Of a stretch of DNA of 64,000 bases, positions 27,201-36,356 are shown piece by piece. The notes below the pieces were generated by a model that had not been told where the DNA came from, did not search any database, and was given only the letters and a program-made list of their open reading frames with translations. Position numbers and translations under genes: made by a program. Within the stretch, counting starts at the first letter, position 1. Every line of letters begins with the position of its first letter. The stretch comes from Legionella sp. MW5194 (GTDB lineage Bacteria > Pseudomonadota > Gammaproteobacteria > Legionellales > Legionellaceae), in contig NZ_CP045732.1 of the NCBI RefSeq assembly GCF_016864235.1, positions 1,054,001 through 1,118,000 on the forward strand, given 5' to 3'.

Positions 27201-30200
27201 AGCATTATTCATGAGCGCCAGGGAGCCTGCCGGCATAGAACCTGGGCCTTTATGGCTCTGGCAGACGTGCTGAATATCGAGGCACGGGCCATTTACAATG
27301 ACTGCCATGCCTACATTGAAGTCAAAGAGCAGGACGACTGGCAGCGAGTGGATTTGGGAGGGGCGCCTGTCAATCAAAAAATTGAGACTTTAGAGACCAG
27401 CAAACCAAAATCCAGGGTTATGCCGGCTAAAGAACAGAATAATAACAATCCAGCCATCGTGCATAAAAAGGCAGCTTCTTTAGACAATAACAAATACAGG
27501 ACCTGGGATACCCTACGCTCAACAGCGACCAACTACACCCACTATGCTGACGAGTTATTGAAAGCGGGCGCGCAGTTGCCGGATGGCCGCCAAACAATTT
27601 TATGCACCTTAAAATCAAGCCAGATCGAATCCGTTCATGCCGCCTTATACCAGCGTGTGATCGAGAAAAAAAATCGATGCTTTTACATTAACAGCCTCGA
27701 TGACATCAGCGAATTCACCGGTGTAATCGATAATGCCACCGGTGACTATTATCGCGTCGACAGCCCGGTGATGCGCTTTGTTAAAGAAGCCAAGCCGGGT
27801 GATGTGTTGTGCATCAACTGGTCAAATTTTGAGGCACAGCATGTCGGTTACAACTCGATAATGGATAAAATAAGGACATTAAACGGGGTGAAGCTGCCGG
27901 AGGGGCTGACGGTGATTGGCTTGTTGCCCGAGGGACAGGCCATGGGGGAAGATTTTTACTCGCGCTTCCGTGTAAAAAGCCACTGTTCAGCGGCATTAAA
28001 GGGAGAACCCCCAACCCTTGCTGCCGTATCGACATTGACGAAGGAGCAGGAAAACTGGGCCAGGATCGATTTTTTTGGGGAGGACTGGGAGTCAGAATTA
28101 AAAGGTCAATTTCAAATCCAGGGTGAACGTTATCAATTTTTAGAATCGGAGCTGGTGGCGGCATTAAAAGGCAATAAACCGGGCCTCATCTTGAGAAATG
28201 CGCCCTGGCATGAGGAAGCGTTTCGGCTGTTTATGCGCGAAATCAACCTCAATCGCAAAATCACCATCAATGGGAAAGAGTATGCCATACCGGAGCAATT
28301 TCAGTTTATTCGCCTGGATGCCCCGTATGACTACGGTTTGGCAAAATACACAATCGAAGATAAAGCATCAAGCCGGCCTGTCAATCAGCAATGGGTATTG
28401 AATGCTTACAGTGTCAATCATTTGTTCAAACACTACCGTGTCGAAAAGGAAGGGCTGGTTGAATTACCGGGTCTGTTGACGGCCTTTAAAAATAAAACCT
28501 TACCGCTTCATGTCACGGACACGTTAACCAAAGAGCAGTGGGCCCGCATTATCATGAAAGCCGCCAAACAGAATACCTCCTTATACATCACCTGTTCTCC
28601 TGATGTGACCCTCCCTGATGAAATGAAGACTAACCAAACGCCTATTAAATTCAGTGTTGACGAGGAGAAGCCGGAGTACAAGTCCGCCGTCGTAGTGACC
28701 AATGACATTCATTTCGCCGAAAAGCAATTGGACTGGAAGGATCCGTTGGTGATTCCGGTCGATGAACACACAACCTATGCCGATCTCATCGAAAACATAG
28801 CGGTAAGTGACGGGGCAAATGGCAAAAAACGGTTTACCCATCAACTCGGTGCAATCCCCCGCCATGCCGAGCGCTCTATTGTTTTAAAAGGTCGTTTGTC
28901 GCCCGTTTTAGCGAGGCAGATTGAATCGTTGTTTTTACCCGATGGTTACATGATTCTGAATGGCGAACGAGTCAAAGCCCCAAAAAATAAACTGGTTTTG
29001 ATTACCGATGATGTGAATCCATTTCCTGCAGCCAGAAGCAGTGAACTTCACTATACTCCGGAGGCGTACTGGCATGCTTTAAAGAAAGACTATCCAGAGG
29101 AGGTTCAGCGATTAATTCCCGTCTGTCGCGACTATCGCAAACTAAGCGGTGCGAAAGCGTTTGATTACATTCAATTGGCGACCATGCTTCGGTTTATGCA
29201 AACCCATCCTGAAAGTAATCCTTTGAAACAGATCCTGCGATTGGAAAAAACGTATCAGGTCAACCAAGCCTTTGCGGAAATGGCCTGGAGAAATCACTTT
29301 AAAAAAATAAAATCCGATTCCGGGCTCCCCATTATGGAGAAACGCCGGCAAAAACTGTTCTCTCATCTCAAGGTATCGCCCTATGTGTTTATTGTTGGAT
29401 CCTCAGGCGTGGGGAAGACGACGTTTATACAACAGGAACTAATAAAAGCCCATGGAGAAGATTACGTACTGTTCACTGGAATAGATAAACTGAGCAGTTG
29501 GTTGCAATCTGACGAAGACCACAATTACCTGTTTATTGACGAAGCCAATTTGCTGGCCCCGGGGGCTTTGGATCGTTTCGAAGGGTTATTCAGCAATCCG
29601 CCTTCTGTGCTGGACGGTGATCTCAAGCTTGTGTCAAAAAAACACCATGTTATTTTCGCCGGTAATTTTGGCCATTTTTTCGATCGTGAGCGGCATCGCT
29701 TTCTTGCCGATCGAGGTCATGTGATTACATTTAAAGAATTACCGGATAGCTTTCTGACAACTCATATCATCGCGCCTGTGGTCAAGCCCCTGTTTAAAGA
29801 CGATCAAACCCCGATTTTGACGGAAGTATTTTTAAAAGCGTACCACCAGGTGAATAGCCAATTGCCTGATAAGCACCCGGTGACTGCTCGAAACCTGCAG
29901 ATGATGGTGTTGCGGGCATCACAATCTCAATTTAAAACCAGTGACCTGAAAACAGCGGCCTGCCTTGCAGTCTACGATGAAGTGAGCGGCATGATGCACC
30001 CAGGGCAGCGAAAAGAATTGCAAAAATGGTTTTTGAATCATTTTAGCGTCTCAGTGAAGCAAATCAAAACCGATTTAAAAAAGCAGACGGAATTTAAGAA
30101 CGAAGCCTTTTTAATGACTAAAAAGCGCATGAATCCCCTACGCATACTCAATGATGCCTTCAATATCAGGGAAATCAAAAACAGCTTGACAGGACTTCAG

Positions 30201-30755
30201 GCGGTGGGAACGTGTGGACTGATTTTTGAAGCGGAAGCGGGTGAAGGCAAGAGCCGGATGGCCATGGAGTTTTTGAAGTCGAGAAACATCAGTCCAGCCA
30301 ATCCTGATGGGGTCAACAGCAAAGACAATTATTATTATCTTACGCCGACTGATCCAGCGACTATGGAAAAGCAGTTGCTAAAGGCTTTCCACGAAGGGGC
30401 TGTCGTCGTGATTGATGAAATGAATTCCTTGCCCCTGGAGAGGGTGCTTAACGCCTTGCTTTCGGGTGTTGATCCAGACGGAAAACCGGCCGCAAACCCG
30501 GGTTTTTTTGTTATCGGCACACAAAACCCCATCCATTACGGCAAACGGCAGGCCTTGTCGGATGCGCTGCTTAATCGGTTTCAGAAAGTGAATCTCAAAC
30601 CGTACTCAAAAGATGATTTGGTCTTAATCAAAAGTCTGCTTCTCGGGAGCAGTGAAAAGGCCATGCAGGAAGTGGATGAATTTTTAGCGGCAAGAGAGTA
30701 TGCGCTGAAAGAAGGATTATCACCAGCGCCCACTCCCCGGGATTTATTCAGCTAA
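24201..30755 (+). CDS. 2184-residue protein with LRR, transglutaminase-like and AAA modules
   Basis: A very large cytosolic-type protein, about 247 kDa, without signal peptide. Residues of about 245-700 are ribonuclease-inhibitor-type leucine-rich repeats (repeated LLNACPELTVLNF, LLSRCPQLRSLRI, ILNRCKQLQALSI). A Ser/Thr linker of 5-residue repeats follows at 736-765. A transglutaminase-like core has its triad at Cys1010, His1036 and Asp1051. Residues of about 1130-1610 look like AAA folds without Walker motifs. Two AAA modules follow: Walker A GSSGVGKT (1733-1740) with FIDEAN, and EAGEGKS (2012-2018) with VVVIDEMN and sensor VIGTQNP. It stops at the sensor-2 helix (TPRDLFS). The start may be 24201 or 24234. 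No characterised homologue is recalled; a Legionella effector is the most likely role. Confidence 0.85.
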   Translation: MHNKLFERLGLMYRASSAATSQRYTSTVTHDLDLPRLLQGKKECWRLPKAISQLKKKKIILTGPDENTQELEQEVIMLWTALLNQGYELYAYTETLIPIRTQADLVRLLPQTLSSSPQMTQQLAEANISRDEAFVANPRQVEKLRHSFPGVIWQKSTSDPWYQSVNARDIKQAYAFLDKSEPVRLIIDSKGDLKELLSKENQPLLKSILKGNAFISFQYNNTIDIFLMEERGLLLPINELIINETKQGLPFDELLILIKSCPHLKCLTFSDYHFQSNEIAQLLNACPELTVLNFGQSNLERGFTKQLEKNALKNLTYINLNLTGIEEEDYIGLIHHAPNLTELFPPSVSQMTSPEAVVHQFSTRTVANLAGYQSKLKKGKFIHYLNHPGMMESDTFGLKSFTLSPTLYSLTEDRWRFVLQRMPQLEHLKISNDFNLGETFFSDLGEFPSLTHLEVTQGSRIGQGLSNKSIGLLLSRCPQLRSLRIESRAVIQDVIASLQSKGLNNLFYLDLAGPVNESGLASLLNSSLQLMTLTVKHIKSEKEDSSFYLKPESLALLRRLHITCDENSKLFILLLNQARQLTTLHFEHVVDYPLAHSTELVQNELLQRLSLQGVTNQKDASLDMFLQKFPSIVELALTNCSFETQHGFKVPAPPALKNLRVLFIAKTSITNEVLAAILNRCKQLQALSIDSSSSNQLTEDLLFMLDAEALDRVYTRFPHLVKNLAKSEDLPNSEYSTSSHPTSGQSTSSQSTSGHSTSGNSTSKTHLKGKKTPSKEIDKNTGLKNVDVSTSQVFYYKPDSKYPAPAHYRKHVFPKLQRKGQVKLVEVNDKQFKPVQVDRVDDLKSVYFSQYETKLTYYLGKQIVSGETALTSLGPYDRLIGFETNPKIDVEIVYCEEENLYYVRPKDPSKPIFTVTYLIQSDYYYDMVRPAPALDKVNPEDILALQQVTFDENGDYLDTPALKKIRSYSYEQRLNVLTAFCQFDLNDLKGDTNNSVAILNSIIHERQGACRHRTWAFMALADVLNIEARAIYNDCHAYIEVKEQDDWQRVDLGGAPVNQKIETLETSKPKSRVMPAKEQNNNNPAIVHKKAASLDNNKYRTWDTLRSTATNYTHYADELLKAGAQLPDGRQTILCTLKSSQIESVHAALYQRVIEKKNRCFYINSLDDISEFTGVIDNATGDYYRVDSPVMRFVKEAKPGDVLCINWSNFEAQHVGYNSIMDKIRTLNGVKLPEGLTVIGLLPEGQAMGEDFYSRFRVKSHCSAALKGEPPTLAAVSTLTKEQENWARIDFFGEDWESELKGQFQIQGERYQFLESELVAALKGNKPGLILRNAPWHEEAFRLFMREINLNRKITINGKEYAIPEQFQFIRLDAPYDYGLAKYTIEDKASSRPVNQQWVLNAYSVNHLFKHYRVEKEGLVELPGLLTAFKNKTLPLHVTDTLTKEQWARIIMKAAKQNTSLYITCSPDVTLPDEMKTNQTPIKFSVDEEKPEYKSAVVVTNDIHFAEKQLDWKDPLVIPVDEHTTYADLIENIAVSDGANGKKRFTHQLGAIPRHAERSIVLKGRLSPVLARQIESLFLPDGYMILNGERVKAPKNKLVLITDDVNPFPAARSSELHYTPEAYWHALKKDYPEEVQRLIPVCRDYRKLSGAKAFDYIQLATMLRFMQTHPESNPLKQILRLEKTYQVNQAFAEMAWRNHFKKIKSDSGLPIMEKRRQKLFSHLKVSPYVFIVGSSGVGKTTFIQQELIKAHGEDYVLFTGIDKLSSWLQSDEDHNYLFIDEANLLAPGALDRFEGLFSNPPSVLDGDLKLVSKKHHVIFAGNFGHFFDRERHRFLADRGHVITFKELPDSFLTTHIIAPVVKPLFKDDQTPILTEVFLKAYHQVNSQLPDKHPVTARNLQMMVLRASQSQFKTSDLKTAACLAVYDEVSGMMHPGQRKELQKWFLNHFSVSVKQIKTDLKKQTEFKNEAFLMTKKRMNPLRILNDAFNIREIKNSLTGLQAVGTCGLIFEAEAGEGKSRMAMEFLKSRNISPANPDGVNSKDNYYYLTPTDPATMEKQLLKAFHEGAVVVIDEMNSLPLERVLNALLSGVDPDGKPAANPGFFVIGTQNPIHYGKRQALSDALLNRFQKVNLKPYSKDDLVLIKSLLLGSSEKAMQEVDEFLAAREYALKEGLSPAPTPRDLFS
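26406..26495 (+). repeat. 15-base tandem repeat encoding a Ser/Thr linker
   Basis: Six units of 15 bases encode STSSH, PTSGQ, STSSQ, STSGH, STSGN and STSKT (residues 736-765). Units differ mainly in the last two codons. It separates the LRR part from the transglutaminase part and could vary in copy number between strains. Confidence 0.85.
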
Positions 30756-30770
30756 AGCGCGTCTCCTCCT

Positions 30771-31241
30771 TTAAGTCGCGGCCAACAGAACCATCAGCTT
30801 AACGATCCCGGGGGTATCGGTTTTATCCATACCAATTTGTTTGAGCGTCACCCTGTAATCGTTATTTAAAGCCCACAACCAGCGAAGAATGGCCGCATAA
30901 GGAACCTGTTCAAAACTGAGCTGGATATCGCCAACCCCGGTTTGTTCTAGCTGGTAGGGGAAGGGATTGAATGTCTTGTTGCTTAATTGCGAGGCGATGA
31001 TGGACAATAATTTGCTGTTATCAATGGCCTTAGGGGATTGGTGCTGTCCGCCCTGCAACTTTATCCCCTGCATCCACATCAGGGTTTCGCTTTTTTCGTT
31101 CAACTGTTGTGTGCGGGTGCTGACCGCAGTCGTCAGGGGGGAATAAATGAATAAATAAAAGCCGTACACCATCACCGCCAGGGCGGCAATCACCACCATC
31201 CAGCGTTCGCGTTCGTTTAAATTCTGCCAGTAAGCAATCAC
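30771..31241 (-). CDS. gspM: Type II secretion system protein M
   Basis: GspM (LspM in Legionella) is a bitopic inner-membrane component of the type II secretion machine and partners GspL. The 156-residue protein has a short cytoplasmic N-terminus (MIAYWQNLNERERW), one membrane helix (about 16-34) and a periplasmic ferredoxin-like domain. It overlaps gspL by four bases (ATGA) on the same strand. Its 3' end is 15 bases from the stop of the convergent 2184-residue gene. Confidence 0.88.
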   Translation of the reverse strand: MIAYWQNLNERERWMVVIAALAVMVYGFYLFIYSPLTTAVSTRTQQLNEKSETLMWMQGIKLQGGQHQSPKAIDNSKLLSIIASQLSNKTFNPFPYQLEQTGVGDIQLSFEQVPYAAILRWLWALNNDYRVTLKQIGMDKTDTPGIVKLMVLLAAT

Positions 31242-32380
31242 AAAGTAAGCTCCAGGGTACTGACCACTTTGTCCTCAACCGTCGAGGCCTGATTTTGTTT
31301 TACTGACACTTTGTCGCTTTTCAGACGGTTTTGCAAGGCTTCAAGGCTTGCAAAGTCGCTGGTGGATAAGCTGACTTGCAGGGTCATATTCTGAAAACGC
31401 ACTTGCTCAATCTGAAGGGTTGAGCCTTTTATTGCGGCCGCGAGCTTATTGAGCAACACAAAGAAGGGTTGCTCCTGGGTACCCTGGTTGCTTTTTAAAT
31501 ACTGGGTGATGCGAAAGCGCGGGCTGATCACTTGTTTTGCCTCTGGGAAAAACTGCCGGTAGATGACAGCAATCTGGCTGTCGATGGCCGCAATTTTAGT
31601 GTTTAATTCCTGAAGTTTAATCCAGTTGACGGCAATAAGGCTGGTCACCCAGAGGAGAACCATGGCGGCTGCAGCAATCAGCCAGTATTTCAGGCTGGTT
31701 TTGGCCGAGCCGTGTGTCAGAGGACCCTGAAGCAGATCAAAGGGTTTGTTTTGTAATAAACGCCCTGCCAACCACTCATGCGATTGTTTGTCAGCCGCGA
31801 GGGCCTCGGCAGGAATGTCCTCAGTCGGGGTATCAGTAAAAAAATAGATTTTTTGTTCGCTTGATTTAGGCAGAAGGTCTTGCAAATCCTTCGTCAATGC
31901 GCCGCGAAAATGGTCGCTGTGAATTAAGGAATACTCAGGTAGAATACAGGTTTCATGGGGGTTTAGGGCAAACCAGTCCACGGTCAAGGCGTCAAAGTCA
32001 ATGCCGTTGCCCTTAAAATGCTGAATAATAGCGAGGAGGCAGGTTCTGTCGGTGACCACCACCAGATAACGGCCTTCGCTGTAGTAGTGCCGGTCAAAGG
32101 CAAAATGCAATTCATCGACGTTCTGCGCCAGTTGATCTTCCAGGGCATAAGGCAGGGCTGCTCTGGCTTTCTTATCGCCAAGCCAGGGCAATTGCACGGA
32201 ATGGAAGGTAAACTGTGTCGCCTGAAGCACCACGACTGTTTTTGTGCCGCTTTGCAGTTGACGGATGTCTTCAAAACGGCGTTCAGCGCGGCTTTGTACA
32301 ACCTGATTATCCTGGCCGATAACCAGACTGACACACCCTTCATCCGTTAATGATTCAGCAAAGAGAAATGTGGTAGCCAC
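31238..32380 (-). CDS. gspL: Type II secretion system protein L
   Basis: GspL (LspL) links the secretion ATPase GspE to the inner-membrane platform. The 380-residue protein has an actin-like cytoplasmic domain (about residues 1-230, including LPWLGDKKARAALPYALEDQ, a typical GspL stretch), one membrane helix (about 236-258) and a periplasmic domain resembling that of GspM. Other gsp genes are not in this window. That split layout is familiar from Legionella, where lspL and lspM sit apart from the main lsp genes. Confidence 0.9.
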   Translation of the reverse strand: MATTFLFAESLTDEGCVSLVIGQDNQVVQSRAERRFEDIRQLQSGTKTVVVLQATQFTFHSVQLPWLGDKKARAALPYALEDQLAQNVDELHFAFDRHYYSEGRYLVVVTDRTCLLAIIQHFKGNGIDFDALTVDWFALNPHETCILPEYSLIHSDHFRGALTKDLQDLLPKSSEQKIYFFTDTPTEDIPAEALAADKQSHEWLAGRLLQNKPFDLLQGPLTHGSAKTSLKYWLIAAAAMVLLWVTSLIAVNWIKLQELNTKIAAIDSQIAVIYRQFFPEAKQVISPRFRITQYLKSNQGTQEQPFFVLLNKLAAAIKGSTLQIEQVRFQNMTLQVSLSTSDFASLEALQNRLKSDKVSVKQNQASTVEDKVVSTLELTL

Positions 32381-32405
32381 GCTAACATCCTTGTTTAATG
32401 ATACG

Positions 32406-32429
32406 GCCTGTTGCCAGAAGGCAGCAGGC
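32406..32429 (-). terminator. Hairpin between mltB and gspL
   Basis: The stem GCCTGTTGCC/GGCAGCAGGC with loop AGAA has one G-T pair and lies between the mltB stop and the gspL start. No T-run follows on the minus strand, so it is only a possible terminator or attenuator. Confidence 0.4.
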
Positions 32430-32448
32430 TTTGAGTATCCTGAATTTC

Positions 32449-33468
32449 TCAGGCATAGGCAAATTGTTTACCCTTTTGATTCGCTGTCCATTGTGCCTTT
32501 AGCTGTTGTGACAGCAAGTAAACGGCTAACGCGTATTGCGGACTGGAATTGTAACGGGTAATGACATAAAAATTGGGGTAGGCTAACCAATACTCCGGGC
32601 CGGCTTGCGTGGTTAATGCAATTAAGCCCGCTTTCTGCGGTTGATGAAGCGCGGCAGTCAGCGGTTTCACGCCGGCGGCAGCCAATTGCCTCATGCTGTA
32701 AACCGCACTGCGGTAATTGGTATTGATGCGTTTGACGCCATACCCATTGATTTTGGCTGGCTGCGCGATGCCCTGATTGTTTTTCCAGCCATGCTTGTGG
32801 AAATAATTGGCAATGCTCGCAATGACCGCCTGATCATCGTTCATTAAATCCTTTTTGGGATTGTTGGTGAAATCGGCGGCAAACGTACGGTAACTGCTGG
32901 GCATGAATTGCGGTTTGCCCATGGCACCGGCATAAGAACCCATGTACTGTGTTGGTTTCACGTGGTGTTCGCGGCATAACAGTAAAAATTCGCCCAGTTC
33001 CCTGGTAAAGAAACGTGAACGCTTGGGGTAGTTAAAGGCTAAGGTCGACAGGGCATCGATCACGCGGTAATTACCCTGATTTTTGCCGTAGAGGGTTTCT
33101 ACGCCAATGATGGCAACAATGATGTTGGCGGGAACACCGTAGTGTTTTTCAGCTTTGGCCAGTATGGCCTGATTGGCTTTCCAGAATTCCAGGCCGCCCT
33201 GAAGACGCTGGGGAGTCAGGAAAAGTTGTTTGTAAACATCCCAGGTTTTTTTCTCATAGGGCTTTTCCATGGACTCAATAATTTGCGGCTGTAACTGCAC
33301 TTCGCTCATCACGGCGGTCAGTTCCTGGCGGTTGAACTGGTGTTGTTTAACCATGGTATTGATGAAATTTTGAACATCTTTGCGTTGCGTAAACGCAGTA
33401 TCGGCATGGGATAAGCCATGGGTTAAAAGAGCCAGGAGGGTAAGGCAGAAAGTAGCAAGTCGTCGCAT
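32449..33468 (-). CDS. mltB: Lytic murein transglycosylase B
   Basis: A periplasmic enzyme that cleaves peptidoglycan strands to 1,6-anhydro ends. The 339-residue protein has a signal peptide (residues 1-22, LTLLALLTHGLSHA) without a lipobox, so it is probably soluble like Slt35-type forms. The catalytic Glu is residue 124 in AIIGVETLYGKN. Further family motifs are SRFFTRELGEFLLLCRE and GSYAGAMGKPQFMPSSYRTF. Length agrees with the family. It is followed downstream by gspL on the same strand, with a hairpin between them. Confidence 0.93.
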   Translation of the reverse strand: MRRLATFCLTLLALLTHGLSHADTAFTQRKDVQNFINTMVKQHQFNRQELTAVMSEVQLQPQIIESMEKPYEKKTWDVYKQLFLTPQRLQGGLEFWKANQAILAKAEKHYGVPANIIVAIIGVETLYGKNQGNYRVIDALSTLAFNYPKRSRFFTRELGEFLLLCREHHVKPTQYMGSYAGAMGKPQFMPSSYRTFAADFTNNPKKDLMNDDQAVIASIANYFHKHGWKNNQGIAQPAKINGYGVKRINTNYRSAVYSMRQLAAAGVKPLTAALHQPQKAGLIALTTQAGPEYWLAYPNFYVITRYNSSPQYALAVYLLSQQLKAQWTANQKGKQFAYA

Positions 33469-33740
33469 GGGGCATCCCTTTAGTGTTTGATCAAAAAAGC
33501 CGATTGTAGTAAAAAATTAAAACAACAGCAAATCGAATGGGTCACTTTTGACTAAAAACAATCCTTTGTTCTGACCAGTACCGGTTATCCATTCTAAACT
33601 CACTGGATCATCGCTATTTTTACAGCATTTTGCAATCACAGCGATTTTTTCGTGATAAATTGAGGTATACCTGGCTTGAGAGACTTTCTGCCGGAAGATT
33701 ATTGAGCTAAAATGCCCCCTTTTATAAACAGGTTTTTCAC

Positions 33741-35546
33741 TTGAGCGACTTAACTCGAATCCGCAATTTCTCCATTATTGCCCATATTGACCATGGTAAA
33801 TCCACATTGGCTGATCGCTTCATTCAACTCTGCGGCGGCTTAAGCGACCGGGAAATGGCGGATCAGGTGCTTGATTCCATGGACATTGAAAGGGAGCGCG
33901 GCATTACCATCAAGGCGCAAAGCGTCTCCTTAAATTACAAGGCCCGTGATGGCAAAACCTACCTGTTGAATTTTATTGACACCCCCGGGCATGTGGATTT
34001 CAGCTATGAAGTGTCCCGATCGCTGGCTGCCTGCGAAGGAGCCATTCTGGTTGTCGATGCGGCGCAGGGTGTGGAAGCCCAGACCGTGGCGGTCTGCTAC
34101 ACGGCCATTGATCAGGAGCTCGAAGTCCTGCCCGTGCTGAACAAGATTGATTTACCGCAGGCTGAACCCGAGCGGGTTATTGCTGAAATTGAAGACATCA
34201 TTGGTCTTGAGGCACACGATGCCATTCGTGCCAGCGCGAAAAGCGGATTGGGTGTGGAGGATGTGCTTGAGGCCCTGGTGGCACGTATTCCGCCGCCTGA
34301 GGGTGAGATCGAAGCGCCCCTGCAGGCGTTGATCATTGATTCCTGGTTTGACAGTTATCTGGGGGTAGTGTCGCTGGTGCGTATTGTCAACGGGGCCATG
34401 CGCAAGGGTGACAAGATGAAAGTCATGTCCACGGGCCGGACTTATGAAATCGATCAGGTCGGTATTTTTACTCCCAAGCGCACCCGCCAGGAGGCGTTGC
34501 AGGCTGGCGAGGTGGGTTATGTGGTGGCCGGTATTAAAGACATTCAGGGCGCGCCAGTTGGTGATACCTTAACCCTTGAAAAAAATCCGGCCGCAGCGCC
34601 TCTGCCCGGGTTTCAACGCGTTAAGCCCCAGGTTTATGCCGGTCTGTTTCCTATCAGTGCCGATGATTTCGAAGCCTTTCGCGAAGCCTTGGCTAAATTA
34701 AGCCTCAATGATGCCTCACTGTTTTATGAACCCGAATCGTCAGAAGCCTTGGGATTCGGTTTTCGCTGCGGCTTTTTGGGCATGCTGCACATGGAAATCA
34801 TCCAGGAGCGCCTGGAGAGGGAATACAACCTTGATTTGATTTCAACGGCACCCACCGTGGTGTATAAAGTCGTCACCACCAAGGGTGACACGGTGATGAT
34901 CGATAATCCTTCCCAATTGCCGCCAACGCAGCAAATCAAACAAATGTTTGAACCGATTGTCCGCGCCAATATTCTGGTGCCGCAGGATTATCTGGGCCAG
35001 ATCATTACCCTTTGCGTCGAGCGGCGCGGCGTGCAGGTTAACATGATGTACAGCGGCCGTCAGGTGTCGGTGACTTATGATTTGCCCATGAGTGAGGTGG
35101 TGTCTGACTTTTTTGACAAATTAAAATCCGTGAGCCGCGGTTATGCGTCGCTGGATTATAATTTCCTGCGTTTTGATGAGGCGGACATGGTCAAAATGGA
35201 TGTCCTTATCAATAGCGAGAAGGTGGATGCGCTGGCGGTGATTGTCCACCGCGATGCGGCCTATAACCGCGGCAAGGCCCTGGTTGAAAAAATGCGTGAA
35301 CTCATTCCGCGTCAGATGTTTGATGTCGCTATTCAGGCGGCTCTCGGCAATCACATCATTGCCCGCCAGACGGTGAAAGCCCTGCGCAAGAACGTAACGG
35401 CCAAATGTTATGGCGGTGACGTGAGCCGTAAGCGTAAACTGTTGGAGAAACAAAAGGCCGGTAAAAAGCGCATGAAACAGGTAGGCCATGTGGAAATTCC
35501 ACAGGAAGCGTTCATGGCTGTGTTCCAGACCGACAGGAAAAAATAA
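33741..35546 (+). CDS. lepA: Elongation factor 4 (LepA)
   Basis: LepA is a ribosomal GTPase that can back-translocate stalled ribosomes. The 601-residue protein starts at a TTG ([20 protein letters not shown]). The GTPase motifs [18 protein letters not shown] and DTPGHVDF are intact. The LepA-specific C-terminal domain ends [20 protein letters not shown]. No clear Shine-Dalgarno is seen before the TTG. It is followed after 36 bases by lepB, the classical lepA-lepB operon, then DUF4845 and rnc. Confidence 0.97.
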   Translation: MSDLTRIRNFSIIAHIDHGKSTLADRFIQLCGGLSDREMADQVLDSMDIERERGITIKAQSVSLNYKARDGKTYLLNFIDTPGHVDFSYEVSRSLAACEGAILVVDAAQGVEAQTVAVCYTAIDQELEVLPVLNKIDLPQAEPERVIAEIEDIIGLEAHDAIRASAKSGLGVEDVLEALVARIPPPEGEIEAPLQALIIDSWFDSYLGVVSLVRIVNGAMRKGDKMKVMSTGRTYEIDQVGIFTPKRTRQEALQAGEVGYVVAGIKDIQGAPVGDTLTLEKNPAAAPLPGFQRVKPQVYAGLFPISADDFEAFREALAKLSLNDASLFYEPESSEALGFGFRCGFLGMLHMEIIQERLEREYNLDLISTAPTVVYKVVTTKGDTVMIDNPSQLPPTQQIKQMFEPIVRANILVPQDYLGQIITLCVERRGVQVNMMYSGRQVSVTYDLPMSEVVSDFFDKLKSVSRGYASLDYNFLRFDEADMVKMDVLINSEKVDALAVIVHRDAAYNRGKALVEKMRELIPRQMFDVAIQAALGNHIIARQTVKALRKNVTAKCYGGDVSRKRKLLEKQKAGKKRMKQVGHVEIPQEAFMAVFQTDRKK

Positions 35547-35582
35547 ATGAAGGCTGCAGTTGATTCTATAGGATAATCCAAC

Positions 35583-36338
35583 ATGAATTTTGCTTTATTA
35601 TTAGTCATTTTATCTGCCGTATCCGGGTTTATCTATTTATTGGATATTCTATTTTGGGCAAAGAAACGGGAACCGGATGAGCAACCCGGAAAAATCATTG
35701 AGTATGCCCGCTCCTTTTTTCCCGTCTTTTTTATTGTGCTGCTTTTGCGATCGTTTTTAGTTGAGCCCTTCCGTATTCCTTCCGGTTCTTTGGAGCCCAC
35801 GTTGCTGGTCGGTGATTTTCTGGCTGTAAATAAATTCGCCTACGGCCTGCGCTTGCCAGTCTGGGAAAAGAAAATTATCCCCATTGCCAACCCTAAAACC
35901 GGGGAAATCGCTGTCTTTCGCTGGCCGCCCAATCCGGGCTATGATTACATAAAGCGGGTTATTGGTGTGCCGGGCGATAAAATCAGTTATCGTAATAAGG
36001 TACTGTACATCAATGGTCAGGAGGCGAAACAGACATTCATCGAGTACACAACGGATGAGAGCTCTGGTAAGGCCGTGGCGCGCTACAGTGAGAATTTAAA
36101 CGGTGTTGAGCATGCTATTTATGTTCGTCCTGATGTCCCGGCGTCGGATTTTGAAATTGAAGTACCGCCGGGTTATTATTTCATGATGGGCGATAATCGC
36201 GACGACAGTGCCGACAGCCGTTTCTGGGGATTTGTTGAAGACCAATACCTGCGCGGCAAAGCCTTTTTTGTGTGGATGAGCTGGAATGGTAAAACCGACA
36301 GCCTGCGTTGGTCTAAAATAGGGCGATTTATTCATTAA
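35583..36338 (+). CDS. lepB: Signal peptidase I
   Basis: LepB removes signal peptides at the outer face of the inner membrane. The 251-residue protein has two membrane helices (about 2-22 and 45-60). The catalytic dyad is Ser69 in PSGSLEPTL and Lys124 in DYIKRVIGVPGD; the family box GDNRDDSADSRFWGFV follows near residue 203. AGGA at 35569-35572 precedes the ATG by ten bases. It lies between lepA and the DUF4845 gene. Confidence 0.97.
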   Translation: MNFALLLVILSAVSGFIYLLDILFWAKKREPDEQPGKIIEYARSFFPVFFIVLLLRSFLVEPFRIPSGSLEPTLLVGDFLAVNKFAYGLRLPVWEKKIIPIANPKTGEIAVFRWPPNPGYDYIKRVIGVPGDKISYRNKVLYINGQEAKQTFIEYTTDESSGKAVARYSENLNGVEHAIYVRPDVPASDFEIEVPPGYYFMMGDNRDDSADSRFWGFVEDQYLRGKAFFVWMSWNGKTDSLRWSKIGRFIH

Positions 36339-36356
36339 TCAGGGAAGGAAATCAGG

